Shown piece by piece: positions 9,583-20,085 of a stretch of 64,000 bases of DNA. Position 1 is the first letter of the stretch, and every line of letters begins with the position of its first letter. The stretch covers positions 4,294,559 through 4,358,558 of the forward strand of contig SDUX01000004.1 of NCBI GenBank assembly GCA_008729055.1, written 5' to 3'. The translations under genes and the position numbers were made by a program. Origin of the DNA: Pyropia haitanensis (taxonomy: Eukaryota > Rhodophyta > Bangiophyceae > Bangiales > Bangiaceae). A model generated the notes under the pieces. The model made no database searches. It saw only the letters and a list, made by a program, of their open reading frames with translations, and was not told the origin of the DNA.

Positions 9583-12517
9583 GCTGCTGGGCGAGCGCGC
9601 AAGCTGTGGAGGGCGACCCGCGGGGGGGGGGGGGGAGGGGGGGAGAGGGGGGAAACCACGCGTAAAGACGGCCACATGGCTTGGGCAGCTGTGCCTTTTC
9701 GTGCTCCGTTGTGCCGTCGCCGAGCAGGGTGCGTTCTTAAACAAACTCCTTGCGCGGTCGGGCCGTCTGTAGGGTGGGTTGATACAGGGGATTGGCGCGG
9801 GGCGTAAGCGTGTCCCAGACGGCACCCGCTGCAGCGGCAGCCGCACGCTGGACCGGCCCGCCACCGCCACAACGCCACCCCCACCCCCACCGCGGTCCAC
9901 CGGTACCGCCCGCCGCCGCCCCACGCGCCAGTACCGACTCACCGCGCGGGTGCGCCCACGCCGCGGGTCCCTGCGCGCCACCCCCAGCCACCACCCCCCC
10001 CCACCGCCAACCGTCGCGCGACGCCTTGCCGCCGCCGCCGCCTTGCCGCCGCCGCCCAATCCCACCGCCGCCACCAACGGTCCTGCGCAGCGCAGCCAAA
10101 CAACAGCGGCGGCGGCGGCGGCGGCGGCGGCCGCGACGAGCCCGACCACCCACCGCGGGCCGCCGCGGCCGCCGCCACCACGGCGGTGGCGCCCACGCCA
10201 GTGCCGCCCACACGCGCGGCGGGCGGCCACGCGCGCCGGCGGCAGTGGCGTACCGCCTCCCCCCCCCCCCCCTCCCCCCCCCCCACCTCATCCCCCCCCA
10301 GCGGTACGTGCCGCCGCCGCCGCCGCCACCCCCCCCACCGCCACCGCCGCCACCGTCGGCGCCCCCCCCCGCCAGCCACCACAGCATCCGCCGCCGCCGC
10401 CACCACCGTGACGACCACGCGGGGGGCGCCCGCGGTGCGCCGCCGCGACGCCGGCCGCGCCGCCACGCGGCGGCGGCCGCCCCGCCGCGCGGCACGCACG
10501 GCGGCGGCGGCGGCGACGGCGGCGGCGGCGGCGGCGGCGGCGGGCAGGGGCAGGGGGGACTGGCGGGTGAGCCGGCGGGGCGGGCGTCGGGGGTGGCGCG
10601 AGGGGGACCCCGGGGGGGGGGGGGGGGGAGCGCGCCGGGTGCGGAGGAAACGAGCGCCGCCGCCGCGGCGGAAGGGAGGCGGAGGGGGGGACGCCCGCCC
10701 GCCGGCCGCCGCCGCCGCCTCCGTGGCGGCCGCGGCGGCCGTTGGCGAGCGGCAGCCGCCCGCGGCGGCCCCCCCCCCTCGGCGCCTCCCCCCCCTCCTC
10801 CCCCCCCCCCCCCACCCCCACCCCCGTCGGCAGCGGCAGTGGCCGGCCACAGACAAGCGCACTCGACCCCACCCTCCCCCCCCCCCCCCCCCCAACCGCG
10901 ATGCACCCCCCCCCAACCGCGATGCACCCCCCCCCCAACCGCGATGCACCCCCCCCCCCCCCAGGCGCGCGCGGCGCCCCCCGCCAGCAGCGTCGGCCGC
11001 CCGGCCGCCGCGGTGCTCGCACGGCGGCCAGCGGCACCCCCCTAGGGATGTGCAGAAAGGCCCGGGACAGATTTGCTGCTGTCTTTCTCTGCCCGCTGTC
11101 GGAAAAAGGGGGACATCGCTCGACAGAGGGACGTCCCTTCCTGAAGCCAAAAAGGACTTCTGAGCCAGGACCGTTCCCAATTCCATCCCTGATTGGCTCA
11201 GCACAGTCTGACGCACAACAGCTTCACAGCACCCGCTCCCTTGTCACCGCCTCACCGCCACTGCCCCCCTCCTTAAAAAAAAAAAAAAAATCCCCCGCCC
11301 CCCCCCCCCGCCCCCTGGCACGCGGCGGTCGTGCCCCAGCCGCAGCACCCCCCCCGCCCTGACGGGCAGCCCGCACCGGGACGCGGCCGCCCGCCACGAC
11401 GCGGGCGCCGTGGTTGCACGGCGGCCACAAAGGGAGCGGCCGGGAAGGTCCCTGAAAGAGACCCCCACCGCCGCCGCGGGGGGGTCCCCCCACCGCCGGC
11501 GGTTGTCGCTCCACGTGCGGCCCACCGGGGGGTAAGAGGAGGAGGAGGGGGAAAAGGAAAAGGAGGAAGAAAGGGGGTAGAAGGCGCTCGCCGACGTGGC
11601 CGCCGCCGCGGGCGCCGCGGGCGCCGCGCCCAGCCGAATGGAACCACCGCCGGCGCCACCGCCGCCACCACCCGACACCGCATATGGGTTGCCGCCGCCG
11701 CCGCTGCCGCCGCTGCCGCTGCCGCTGCCGCCGCCGCCGCCCCGGCGGGTATCGCCCCCGCCGTCGCCCCAGCCACCGCCCCACCCAGGTGTTGTTAACA
11801 GCCCGCTGGCTCCGCGGGGGGCGTAGGGGATGAAGAACCATGGTGTTTGGTTGAGGTGGGGTGTGGTGTGGGAGGTGAGACTCAGTATCCGAGGCGGACG
11901 AAGACGGAAGCAGGGACAGTGATGGCGACGACGAGCAGTCGTTCCGCAAGGAAGGAGAGCGAGCGGCAGTGCGGAGTTGTGGACACGTGGTGGGGATATA
12001 TACTCCATTCCCGTGTGCAAGCCACGTGTCGGAAAGAAACGGAAAGAAATTTCCTGTCACGACATCGCGTAGGAAGGCGACAGTGAGAGGGGTCGGACAT
12101 TTCCATGAAATTTCATGACAGATCGTGACATTGCACACCCCTACACCCCCCCCCCCCCCCCCCCCCCCCCTGCGCGTCGCGGCGATCCCCCCCTGCCGCG
12201 GCTCGGGCCGTCGGCAGCCCGCCACGTGGGCGGCCGCCCCCGGCACGGGGCGTCACGCGCCGCCCCCGGCACGGGGCGTCACGCGCCGACCCGCGCCCCC
12301 CCCCCCCCCCCCCCACCCCGCCTCCCAACGTCCCCCCCCCTCACCGCGCGCCTGCACGCGCCGGCGTGGCGGCCCGCGCGGCCCGCCTCGACGGCCACAG
12401 CGCGCACGCGCGCGTGTGCTGGTCCACCTCCCCCCCCCACCCCCCCCCCCCTTCCAGCGGCGCCCGCGCAGTGGCAGCGGCGTCCACCACCCCCCCCCGC
12501 CCCCCCCCATCCCCCAA

Positions 12518-12549
<32 letters not shown>

Positions 12550-12880
12550 GCCACCACCACCGCCGCCACGCCACCGCTGCCGCGGCGCGCCCCCCACCAC
12601 GCGCGGGCGGGTCGGCGGCGGCCACCCCCCCCCCCCCCCGCGCGCGCGCGGCGGGCGCGTCGACGGCCGCCGCCCGCGGTGGCGCGGCGGCCGCGACGGC
12701 CGCGCGGCGGCACGGCGGCGGGCGGGCCGTCGCGGGAGCCGCGCGGCGGCACGCGTCCCCCCCCCCCCCCCCGCGGCGGGCGGCCACCGCGCACCCGCCG
12801 ACGCGGACGCGTCGGCGCGGCGGAGCGGCGGGGGGGGGGGGGGGGAGGGGAGCCCGCCGACCCGCTGCGGATCCCCCAGA
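9583..12880. other. Low-complexity CCG/CGG and poly-C/poly-G tract
   Basis: About 3.3 kb dominated by imperfect CCG/CGG trinucleotides and C or G runs of 10-20. It produces long Pro, Ala, Gly and Arg frames on both strands that I regard as spurious. A 15-base poly-A tract lies near 11276. Around 11640-11826 there is a Pro-rich frame (ending PHPGVVNSPLAPRGA) that could be the tail of a real protein but has no supporting domain. A less GC-rich island at 11830-12150 has TATA-like and CACGTG strings but no recognisable gene. Confidence 0.6.
10893..10957. repeat. Short tandem repeat, three copies of a 21-22-base unit
   Basis: The core CAACCGCGATGCACCCC occurs three times in a row, starting at 10893, 10914 and 10936. 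The copies differ only in the number of trailing C residues, consistent with slippage in the C run. Confidence 0.8.
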
Positions 12881-13913
12881 CGATCGTCAGCTCTTTCGTT
12901 TTGCGCATCGACACCCGTATCGACTTTTTTGATGCAGTGTCAACCATCGAAACGGGGTTTCGACGCGCCGTCCGATACGCGACGGTTTGCGTATCGAGCC
13001 CATCCTGGGATGGGCTGTAACCTCGCGCCGTCGATGAGGTCCTTTACAGGCAGGCGTTTAGCTATCTCGAGAGCGACAGTGCGGAAGCGCATTGATTGGC
13101 CAGCCGAGCGGATCACGCGACTTGGCCGACAATGAACCGACCCTATCCGTGCCTGCTGGCTCGCGTGGGACTTGGCCTCTGTTTCGTCGACCTCGGAGCC
13201 CCGCGCACCAGGCGCTCGCCCCGGCGGGCAACAGGTACAGTCTGTATCCGGTTAAGTGTGGCTTGGTTCTGTGTGGTCCGCACATAACCAAGCCAGATAT
13301 CCCGAGATCAACTCCTCTACAGCGTACTGTCTCCATGCCCGGCTGACTTCTAAATTCCTGGTTGTGCACTTAGAACCGTACGACGCTGATAATCGTGTCA
13401 ATTACAAAGAGTGATGAGCAATGACGTGTGCCCGCCGTTCAGTCGTCCCGGCCGAGCCGCCTGCTGGTCTGGTAGTGAAGCCATCACGTCTGGCCATGTC
13501 GAGGGAGTCGGGCGGGAGCAGAAAGAGCAGGTCGCCCGGTGCTGGCTGGCGGCTGAGGACGACTCCCAGGCCATTGACGAGATGGTGGACATGGTTTTGG
13601 CGAGTGAGGAAGACGACGCTTGACGACGAACAGGAAAGTTCTGTTTGAGAAGCGCAGATGCTCTGGCGGCACCTAAGGACTCAAATCAGCAGCGGCTAGG
13701 CCTAGTACTACTGCCAGTCTCCGTGCGGTTGACCCGTGTCCGCACGCGGTGGCGCGGGGTCAAGGTCGAGCGAAGCACAGCACAGCCTCACACGCCTGTC
13801 CCCGAGTTGGACTTGCTGGACATCAATACGTTTTTATTAGCACTTGATGATCAGTTTCTAAGGTCTCTCAAACATTCAGTCGACGGACTCATAAGTCACC
13901 AGCAAAAGTACAA
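12881..13913. other. Less GC-rich intergenic island with a diverged repeat and a hairpin
   Basis: Composition drops to near balanced. The left end (about 12880-13000) is related to the reverse complement of about 16210-16350. A strong inverted repeat lies at 13259-13295. A 70-codon frame at 13411-13623 ends in an acidic helix-like segment (QAIDEMVDMVLASEEDDA), and a 102-codon frame follows at 13645-13953. I do not recognise either, and neither has a good start context. Confidence 0.45.
13259..13295. repeat. Inverted repeat able to form a hairpin
   Basis: TGGCTTGGTT at 13259-13268 is perfectly complementary to AACCAAGCCA at 13286-13295. Inside the 17-base loop, TGTG at 13270-13273 can also pair with CACA at 13281-13284, leaving a short apical loop. 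It lies in non-coding sequence with no gene start nearby. Confidence 0.6.
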
Positions 13914-14597
13914 ATGGGCATGGGCTACATCTTGGCCACATGGCCACGGATAACCGCGCGCAGATTTGTCGCGGGGCTGGCGAGGACGTTGGTCGGCGCG
14001 CAGCCGTCCGGGGCGCGCACGCAGGGCTTGCACGCGGTGGCTGAGAAGGTTCTCGCGGAGAGGGCGCGGGACCTGTCACGGTGCCGGCGTCTGGTGCTCG
14101 CCGCGTGCATCGGTGACGCGGTGGGGAGCTTGTTGCTGGCTGCTCGCGGGCACCTGCCGACGCGGGCGGTGCAGCTGGGCGTGCACGAGGCGCTAAAGGC
14201 GCTGCTGCTCGCTTCGGGCGTCGGCGCCGCCGCGTCGCGCGCTGGGCGGGGGTGGTGGAGAACGCGACGCGGGCCGCGTCAGGGAGGGCGCCGCCGCGGC
14301 GGCGGCGTCCCCGCCGCCGTGCCGTCGCGGCTGCCGCTGCCGCCGCTGCCGCCGCTGTCGTTGCCGCGGCCGCCGCTACCGTCACTTGCGGGCATGGCCG
14401 CCGCGGCGGTCGATTTGGTCGCCGCTGCGCGTGGCGGCGGCTCCGCGGCGGTCAGCCGCGGCGGTTGCCGAGGCGCCGCCGCCCGCGGGCCGCCGCGGCC
14501 GGCCGCGGCGGCGGCAGCGGCGACGGCGGCGGCGGCAAGGGCGGCAGCGGCACGACGGCGGCGGCGTTGGTGGCGGCGACGACGGCGGCGGCGCTGA
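13914..14597 (+). CDS. Hypothetical frame, possibly a gene fragment
   Basis: The first 110 or so residues of this 227-residue frame are not low-complexity. They look like amphipathic and hydrophobic helices (around RRLVLAACIGDAVGSLLLAA and VHEALKALLLASG). The rest degenerates into Arg/Gly/Pro/Ala runs from CGG repeats. I recognise no family. The start at 13914 is simply the first ATG, in a poor context, and a frame break in the repeats is likely. It may be a broken gene, part of a mobile element, or chance. Confidence 0.22.
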   Translation: MGMGYILATWPRITARRFVAGLARTLVGAQPSGARTQGLHAVAEKVLAERARDLSRCRRLVLAACIGDAVGSLLLAARGHLPTRAVQLGVHEALKALLLASGVGAAASRAGRGWWRTRRGPRQGGRRRGGGVPAAVPSRLPLPPLPPLSLPRPPLPSLAGMAAAAVDLVAAARGGGSAAVSRGGCRGAAARGPPRPAAAAAAATAAAARAAAARRRRRWWRRRRRRR

Positions 14598-15054
14598 CAA
14601 GGGCGGGGCGGGTGGGGCAGCCGCGGGGGTGCTTCGCCTGCCCCCATTGCTGGCGTTGTAAGTGTGTTGGGGGGGGCTGGTGTGGCGGCAGGGTGATTGA
14701 GGGGTGGTGTGCTGGTGGGCGGGGTGGTGGTGGCGTGGCGGTGGTGGGCTGGTGGTGGCGGCGTGTGGTGACGGAAGGGTGGTGGCGGTGGGGTGGGGGC
14801 GGCAACAGACGTGGCGGGGCACTTCGGGGGGATGCCCTGTCGCGTTCTGGGAGGGTGGGAGCGGGGTGGCGGCTGTGGTAGGCGACGGGTGGAGGTTTCG
14901 GTTGTCGTGGGATGGGGACGTGGCTGTGCTTGGGTGGTGGTGTTTAGGTGGTGGTTTTTTGGTGGTTGTTTTTTGTGTGATGGTGGTGTGTTGCCGACGG
15001 CGTGGTGGTGGTGGCGACGTTGGCGGGCGGTGTTGGCGACGGTCACGGACGTGG

Positions 15055-15290
15055 CGGGGTAGCTGGGGGGCTCCTCGGCCGTGTGCGTGGCCGGCGTTGA
15101 GGATGGCGGGGTGGAGGTCACGGGGTTGTGGTGGTGGGGTGGTCGCTCGCGGGGTGGTGGTGGTCGGGCGGTGGTGGTGGTGGGGTGGTGGGGGCGGCGA
15201 CGTAGTGGTGGCGACGTAGTGGTGGCGGCGGACGTGGTGGAGCACTTTGGGACGGTGCCCCGTCGCTTCTTGGGTGGTGAGGGTTGGGGG
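15055..15290. repeat. Direct repeat copy 1 (partner at 15813-16045)
   Basis: Two parts match the second copy at the same 758-base offset. A 39-base stretch at 15076-15114 is identical to 15834-15872, and a segment around 15237-15283 (with GGTGCCCCGTCGC) matches 15995-16040 with few differences. The middle is filled by degenerate GGTGG repeats. Confidence 0.65.
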
Positions 15291-15812
15291 GGGGGGGGGG
15301 GCACGCCGACACGCCGCCGCCTCTGCCGTCACCGCCAGCTGGTGCCATTCCTGACTCGGCCATCGCTTCTCTCGCAGCTGCCACTTGTGCTACTGCCTTT
15401 TTCTTTTTTTTTTAGCTGTTGTTTTATTGTTTTTTGGGTGTGGGCGCGAGGGGTATGGGGAGCTGAGGGGAGGGGGATAGGGCGGCGGTGGATGGCGAGA
15501 GCGAAGGGGCAGCTGAGGGGAGGGGCGTGATGGTGGCGGCGGCGGTGGCGGCGGCGGCGGCAAGGTCGACGGCGTTGGCGGCGGCGGCAAGATCGACGGC
15601 GGCGGCGTTGGTGGCGGCTGCGGCAAGTGCAAGACGGCGGCGGCGGCGGCGGCGGCGGCGGCAAGGGCGGCGGTGGCGGAGGCGACGACGGCAGCGGGCG
15701 GCGACAAGAACAAGACGGCGGCGGCGGCGGCGGCAGCAGCGGCAAGGGCGGCGGCATGTACAAGTCAGCGGCGGGGGCGGCGGGGGTTGTGTCGGCGGCA
15801 GGCTTGTGGTGG

Positions 15813-16045
15813 CGGGATAGCTGAGGTGCTCCCCGGCCGTGTGCGTGGCCGGCGTTGAGGATGGCGGGGTGGTGGCTGGCGGGGCGGTGGTGGTGGGGCG
15901 GTGGCTGGCGGGGTGGTGGCTGGCGGGGTGGTGGTGGTGGTGGGCTGGTGGGGGCAGCGTAGTGGTGGCGGCGACGTGGTGGTGGCGACGGACGTGGCGG
16001 GCACATTGGGAGGGTGCCCCGTCGCGTCCTGGGTGGTGCGCTGAC
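15813..16045. repeat. Direct repeat copy 2 (partner at 15055-15290)
   Basis: Second copy of the GT-rich duplicated unit, containing the identical 39-base core at 15834-15872 and the GGTGCCCCGTCGC segment at 15995-16040. The constant 758-base offset indicates one segmental duplication. Confidence 0.65.
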
Positions 16046-17055
16046 GAAAAACTGCGAGCAGGGCGGAGCGCAGTGTCGCCCGCCACTCGCATCGGCACCT
16101 TATAGAGCGATGCGGAGGAGATGGGCAGCCGATACGATTCTACTGCAACGCAGGCGCACACGAGACTCGGAAATCCCACGGTCACGTGTGCTGTAGTTCT
16201 CGGTCTCGCGACTTGGCGCCTATCGAAGCCCCGTCGGCGGATGGCGCATCGAAACGCCGTATCGACTCTAGCCCGAGACCCAACGCTGATGCGCCATCGA
16301 AGCCGACGCGGTTTGCAGCATTCGATGGGGAAAACAAAGTTGTTGACGATGGGCGGCGCGCTCGCGACCGCGGCGGCCGCCGCCGCCGCCGCCACGCCGC
16401 CGCGCCGATTCCAACCGCCCCCGCCTGCCGGCCGCCGCCGCGGGGGACCGCCGCCGGTTCCCCCCCCGCCCCCCCGCCCGCCACACCCGCCGCCAGCCTG
16501 CCGCGGGTCCAGCTGACACCGCCGCGTCCCCCCTCCCCCCCCCGCCCCCCCGTCGACGGCCGCCGCGCGCGGGCGGCCGCCACCGTGGCGACGCGCCGCT
16601 GGCGCCGGCCTGGGCGGGGGCGGGGCGGCCTGCCGGGGGGGGGCGGCCCGCCCGCGGCGGCGGCGGCGGCGGCTCGCGGCGGCGGCGGCCGCGCATCCCC
16701 CCGCGCGCGGTCGTGGCGGCCGCCGCGGGTGGCACCGGGCCTGCAGGGATACACCTGTCCACCCCGCCGCCGCCACCGCTGCCGCCGCCGCCGCCACCGC
16801 TGCCGCCGCCGCCGCCGCCGCCATTGCTGCCGCCGCCACCGCTGCCGCCGCCGCCGCCGCCGCTGCCGTGCGCGTCGGTGGTGCCGCTGCCCGCACGCGG
16901 CAGCAGTGCCGCTGCGGCCGCTGCCACCGCTGCCGCGGCGGACGTCACGTCCCTCCCCCCCCCCCCCCCCCCTCCCCCCCCCCCCTCCCACTTTCCCCAT
17001 TGCTGCAGTCGCCGGCCGGCGGCGGCCAGCCCCTCCCCCCCCCCCCCCCCGCCCG

Positions 17056-18395
17056 ATGGCGGCGGCCACCCCCCCCTCCCCCCCCCCGACGGCGGCCGCC
17101 ACCTTTGTCGCACCCCCCGCCGCGGCGTTGCGGCCACGCCGTGCCGGCGGCCGCGGCGTCGCGGTGGCCGGCGGCCGCCGCGGCGGCCGCCGCGGGCGGC
17201 CCGCCGGCGTGCCGCCGCCGGTGCGGCGGGTGCCCCCGGTGACCGCGGCGGCCGTCCCGGGCGGCCACGCGGCGCCGCGGGGACCGCCGTCGGCCGACGC
17301 GCCGCCGCCGCCGCCGTCGGCCGCGGCGGCGGCGGCGGCCGGGGTCGGGGTGGGCGGCGGCGCGGGGGGCGCGCCCCCCTACCCACCCCCCCCCCCACCG
17401 TTGGCCTCCTCCGCCTCCTCTACCTCGCCGTCACCGCCACCCCCGGCTTCCGTGCCATGCCGCAGCGGGTCCTCCTCACCGCCGCCGCCGCCGCTGGCGG
17501 CGCGTCGGCCATCACCATCACCGCGTGCGGGCGGCCACTCGCGACCGCCGTCGTGGCCGCCGCCGCGACCGCCGCGACGGTCGGCCTGCCCGAGGCGGTC
17601 CTGTCGGCCGACGCGGTGCACGTTGCCGCGCGGCGGGCGATGGAGCCGTCGGCGGCGGCGACGGAGCCGGCACTCCGCGCCGACGCGCCCGCGTTTGAGC
17701 GGCACGTGCTGCCGGCGCTGCAGGCAACGATGCGGGCGCTGCTGCTGCGGTCGTGGGGGGTGGGGGGGGGCGGCGTCAAGGCCGTCCTCGATGGCGTCGT
17801 CGCCACCGAGCTCCGCCGCGCGTGCGATGCCGCCGCCGCGGCGGGGGGGGACCGTGCCGCCGCCGACGCCGCCGACGGCGGCGGCGTGACGGTGGACCTG
17901 TTCCCCACCGTCTCGCAGGCGGTCCTGCGGGGCGGCGTGGCCATCTTTCTGGGCTCCCGCTTTGAAGCCGCCGCTGGCGGCCAAGTCGCGGCGGGCATGG
18001 CCGAGTGGCAGTCGTTGGCGTTTACGCTGCCGTGGTTCCTCACCCCGCGCTGGACGCGCCGCGCCCGCCCCGCCGTCGGCGCCGCCTTTGACCGCGGCTT
18101 CCTCCCGCTCGCCGCCCACGTGGCGCGCGTCATGGACGGCACCGACGCGGCCGAGCCGGGCACCTACCTCGCCGCGCTCCTCGACGGCCTCGCCGCCACG
18201 TCCCCGCCGCCGCCGGCAACGCCGCTGCAGGTGGCCGTCCACATTTACGGCATCCTCGTCGCGCTGCACATCAACACGTACGCGACGGGCGCGTGGGCGG
18301 TGGCGCACCTGGCCGCCGCGGCGGAGCCGCCGCTGACCGCCGCGGTCGTGGACGAGATCGACGCGCTGCTCGTGGCGGAGCGACGCAAGGGGGAC

Positions 18396-18436
<41 letters not shown>

Positions 18437-19069
18437 CCCCGCCGGGCTGCCCACGATGGAGGCGGTGTGGGCCGAGGCGCTGCGCATGTACTTTGTGACG
18501 CCCGCCCTCCGCACCGCGCGCGCGCCGTTTGTCGTCCCCCCCCCCGGCCGCCCCACCGGCGGCAGCACCACCGACAGCAGCAGCAGCGGCAGCGACAGAG
18601 GCCCCGGCGGCGACGGCCGCGACGGCTGGTGGACCGTCCCCGGCGACGGCCGCACCGTCCTCCTCTCCACCCTCGACATGAACCGCGGCGCCGCACACGC
18701 TGCGGGCGACACCTTCTCGCCGACGCGGTTTGTGCCGCCGGCGGGCCGGCGGTGGCGCGCCGCCGAGGCGGACCGCACGCTGTACGCGTTTGCGTGGGGG
18801 CCCCACGCGTGCATCGGCCGGCGGGTGGCCGAGACGGCGCTGCAGCGGCTGTGGGTCGGGCTGCTCGGGCGCTACACGCTGACGCTGGTCAACGCGCCGG
18901 GGGGTGGGGGGGGGGGGGGGGGGGGGCGGGCGCGCCGCCGGTCCTGCCAGCCGCGGACTATGCGACCGCGTTTGGGACGGCCGTGCCGGTGGCGCCCGTG
19001 TGGGTGCGGCTGACGCCGCGGCGGCGGCCGTCGACTTCCGAGGCCACGGAGGAGGGGGAGGGGGGATAG
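17056..19069 (+). CDS. CYP74-clan-like cytochrome P450, paralogue 1 (frame interrupted in homopolymers)
   Basis: P450 hallmarks are clear: ExxR of helix K as EALR (codons 18474-18485) and the heme loop FAWGPHACIG with the Cys ligand at 18810-18812. The I-helix reads HINTYATGAWAV and lacks the acid-alcohol pair used for O2 activation. It has an Asn where CYP74 allene oxide synthases and hydroperoxide lyases carry one, so an oxylipin role acting on fatty-acid hydroperoxides is inferred. The start at 17056 is chosen because the following residues (TAAATFVAPP) match the N-terminus of the paralogue at 31-33 kb. That start is in a different frame from the P450 core, with the change near the C run at 17386-17396. 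The 21-base G run at 18906-18926 shifts frame again. The tail after it (PVAPVWVRLTPRR) matches the paralogue and ends at 19069. Probably assembly indels. Confidence 0.75.
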
Positions 19070-20085
19070 ACAGACGGGTGGGGGGGGGGGTGAGGCGGTG
19101 GGGGGGCAGCGGAGGTGGCTGGGGGGGAAGAGTGCCTGTACAGTAAGGTTTGGAAGGGGAGGGGGGGGGAGGGACGCCGTGCGCGGTGCCGTCCACCCCC
19201 GCCAGTGGTAGGCGGGTAGACGCGAGGAGGGCGGAAACGGAGGAGGGGAGCACCTGCAAGCTGCAAGCTGAAGAAGCCGACCATGACCGCATCGTCGATG
19301 GAAGCGATGCAGTCAACGGGTCTTCCAGTCGTGGGTAGCTGCACAAGAAATGAACGGAGTGCTGGTGGGTGCCTATGACTATGTCTCTGTGTATCTTCCG
19401 ATGAGTACAAGGTCACAGGAAGTCGGATATCGCCCGCACACGTGCTGTACCGGTACTACCGCTACCCGCGGGGGTGGCGGTCGTAGGGTGGGACGCGGGA
19501 GACACTGAGGCGATGATAGCGGCGGTGGCGTTGACTGCGAGGAGGACAGGGCGGGACACTGGTGGTGGCGGCGGAGGTGGGAGCGGGGGGAGGTCCATCT
19601 GCAGCGGCGGGAGCCGCGGCAGCTCCCCCCCCACCCCCAGGTCGTTTGGGACCGGCCACCACACCGCTCTTTTGGCAGACCGCCGCCCCACCCGGCCGCG
19701 GACCCACCGCGGCACGCGCAGCAGCCTTCCGCCCGCGAGTCGGCCGCCGTTGGTGGCGCCCCTCACCCACAAGTGAGCGTGGCAAGGCCGCGCTCCCTTA
19801 CGCCGCGGCTCGTCGCAGCTCCCCGCCACCACCACCGGCGCCGCGCCGCGCCGCGCCGTGCCACACCCCGTGGCAGCCACATCCGCGGCCACCGGCGCCG
19901 CCCCCTCAGCCCGTCGTCGGCAGAGGCTCTCCATCATAAATATACTGGAAGCGCCGTGCACCCTCTGCTGCGACCACTCGCAGCGCCCCCCACCACCACC
20001 GGCGCCGCGCCGCGTTGCAACCCATCGCAGCCACACCCCCGCTCCCTGGCCACCGCCCCCACCCCCCCCCCCCCCCCCTTCCCGG
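19070..20085. other. Intergenic, with a short direct repeat
   Basis: Lies between the 3' end of P450 paralogue 1 and the 3' end of the convergent DUF4246 gene. It contains a direct repeat: about 75 bases around 19826-19900 resemble 19985-20060, sharing CACCACCACCGGCGCCGCGC followed by GCAGCCACA. A TATA-like string ATAAATATA lies at about 19936. No convincing gene. Confidence 0.5.

Larger units (their letters stand above)
14600..16185. other. GT-rich degenerate repeat block
   Basis: The + strand is rich in GGTGG/GGCGG, giving Thr/His/Pro-rich frames on the minus strand. It contains an internal duplication (listed separately) and a third diverged partial copy around 14811-14860. No gene is supported. 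Confidence 0.6.

Noticed and set aside
9700..11300. Long frames of 400 or more codons on both strands
   Set aside because: They overlap one another in several frames, consist of Pro, Ala, Gly and Arg runs from CCG repeats, and show no domain or non-repetitive core.
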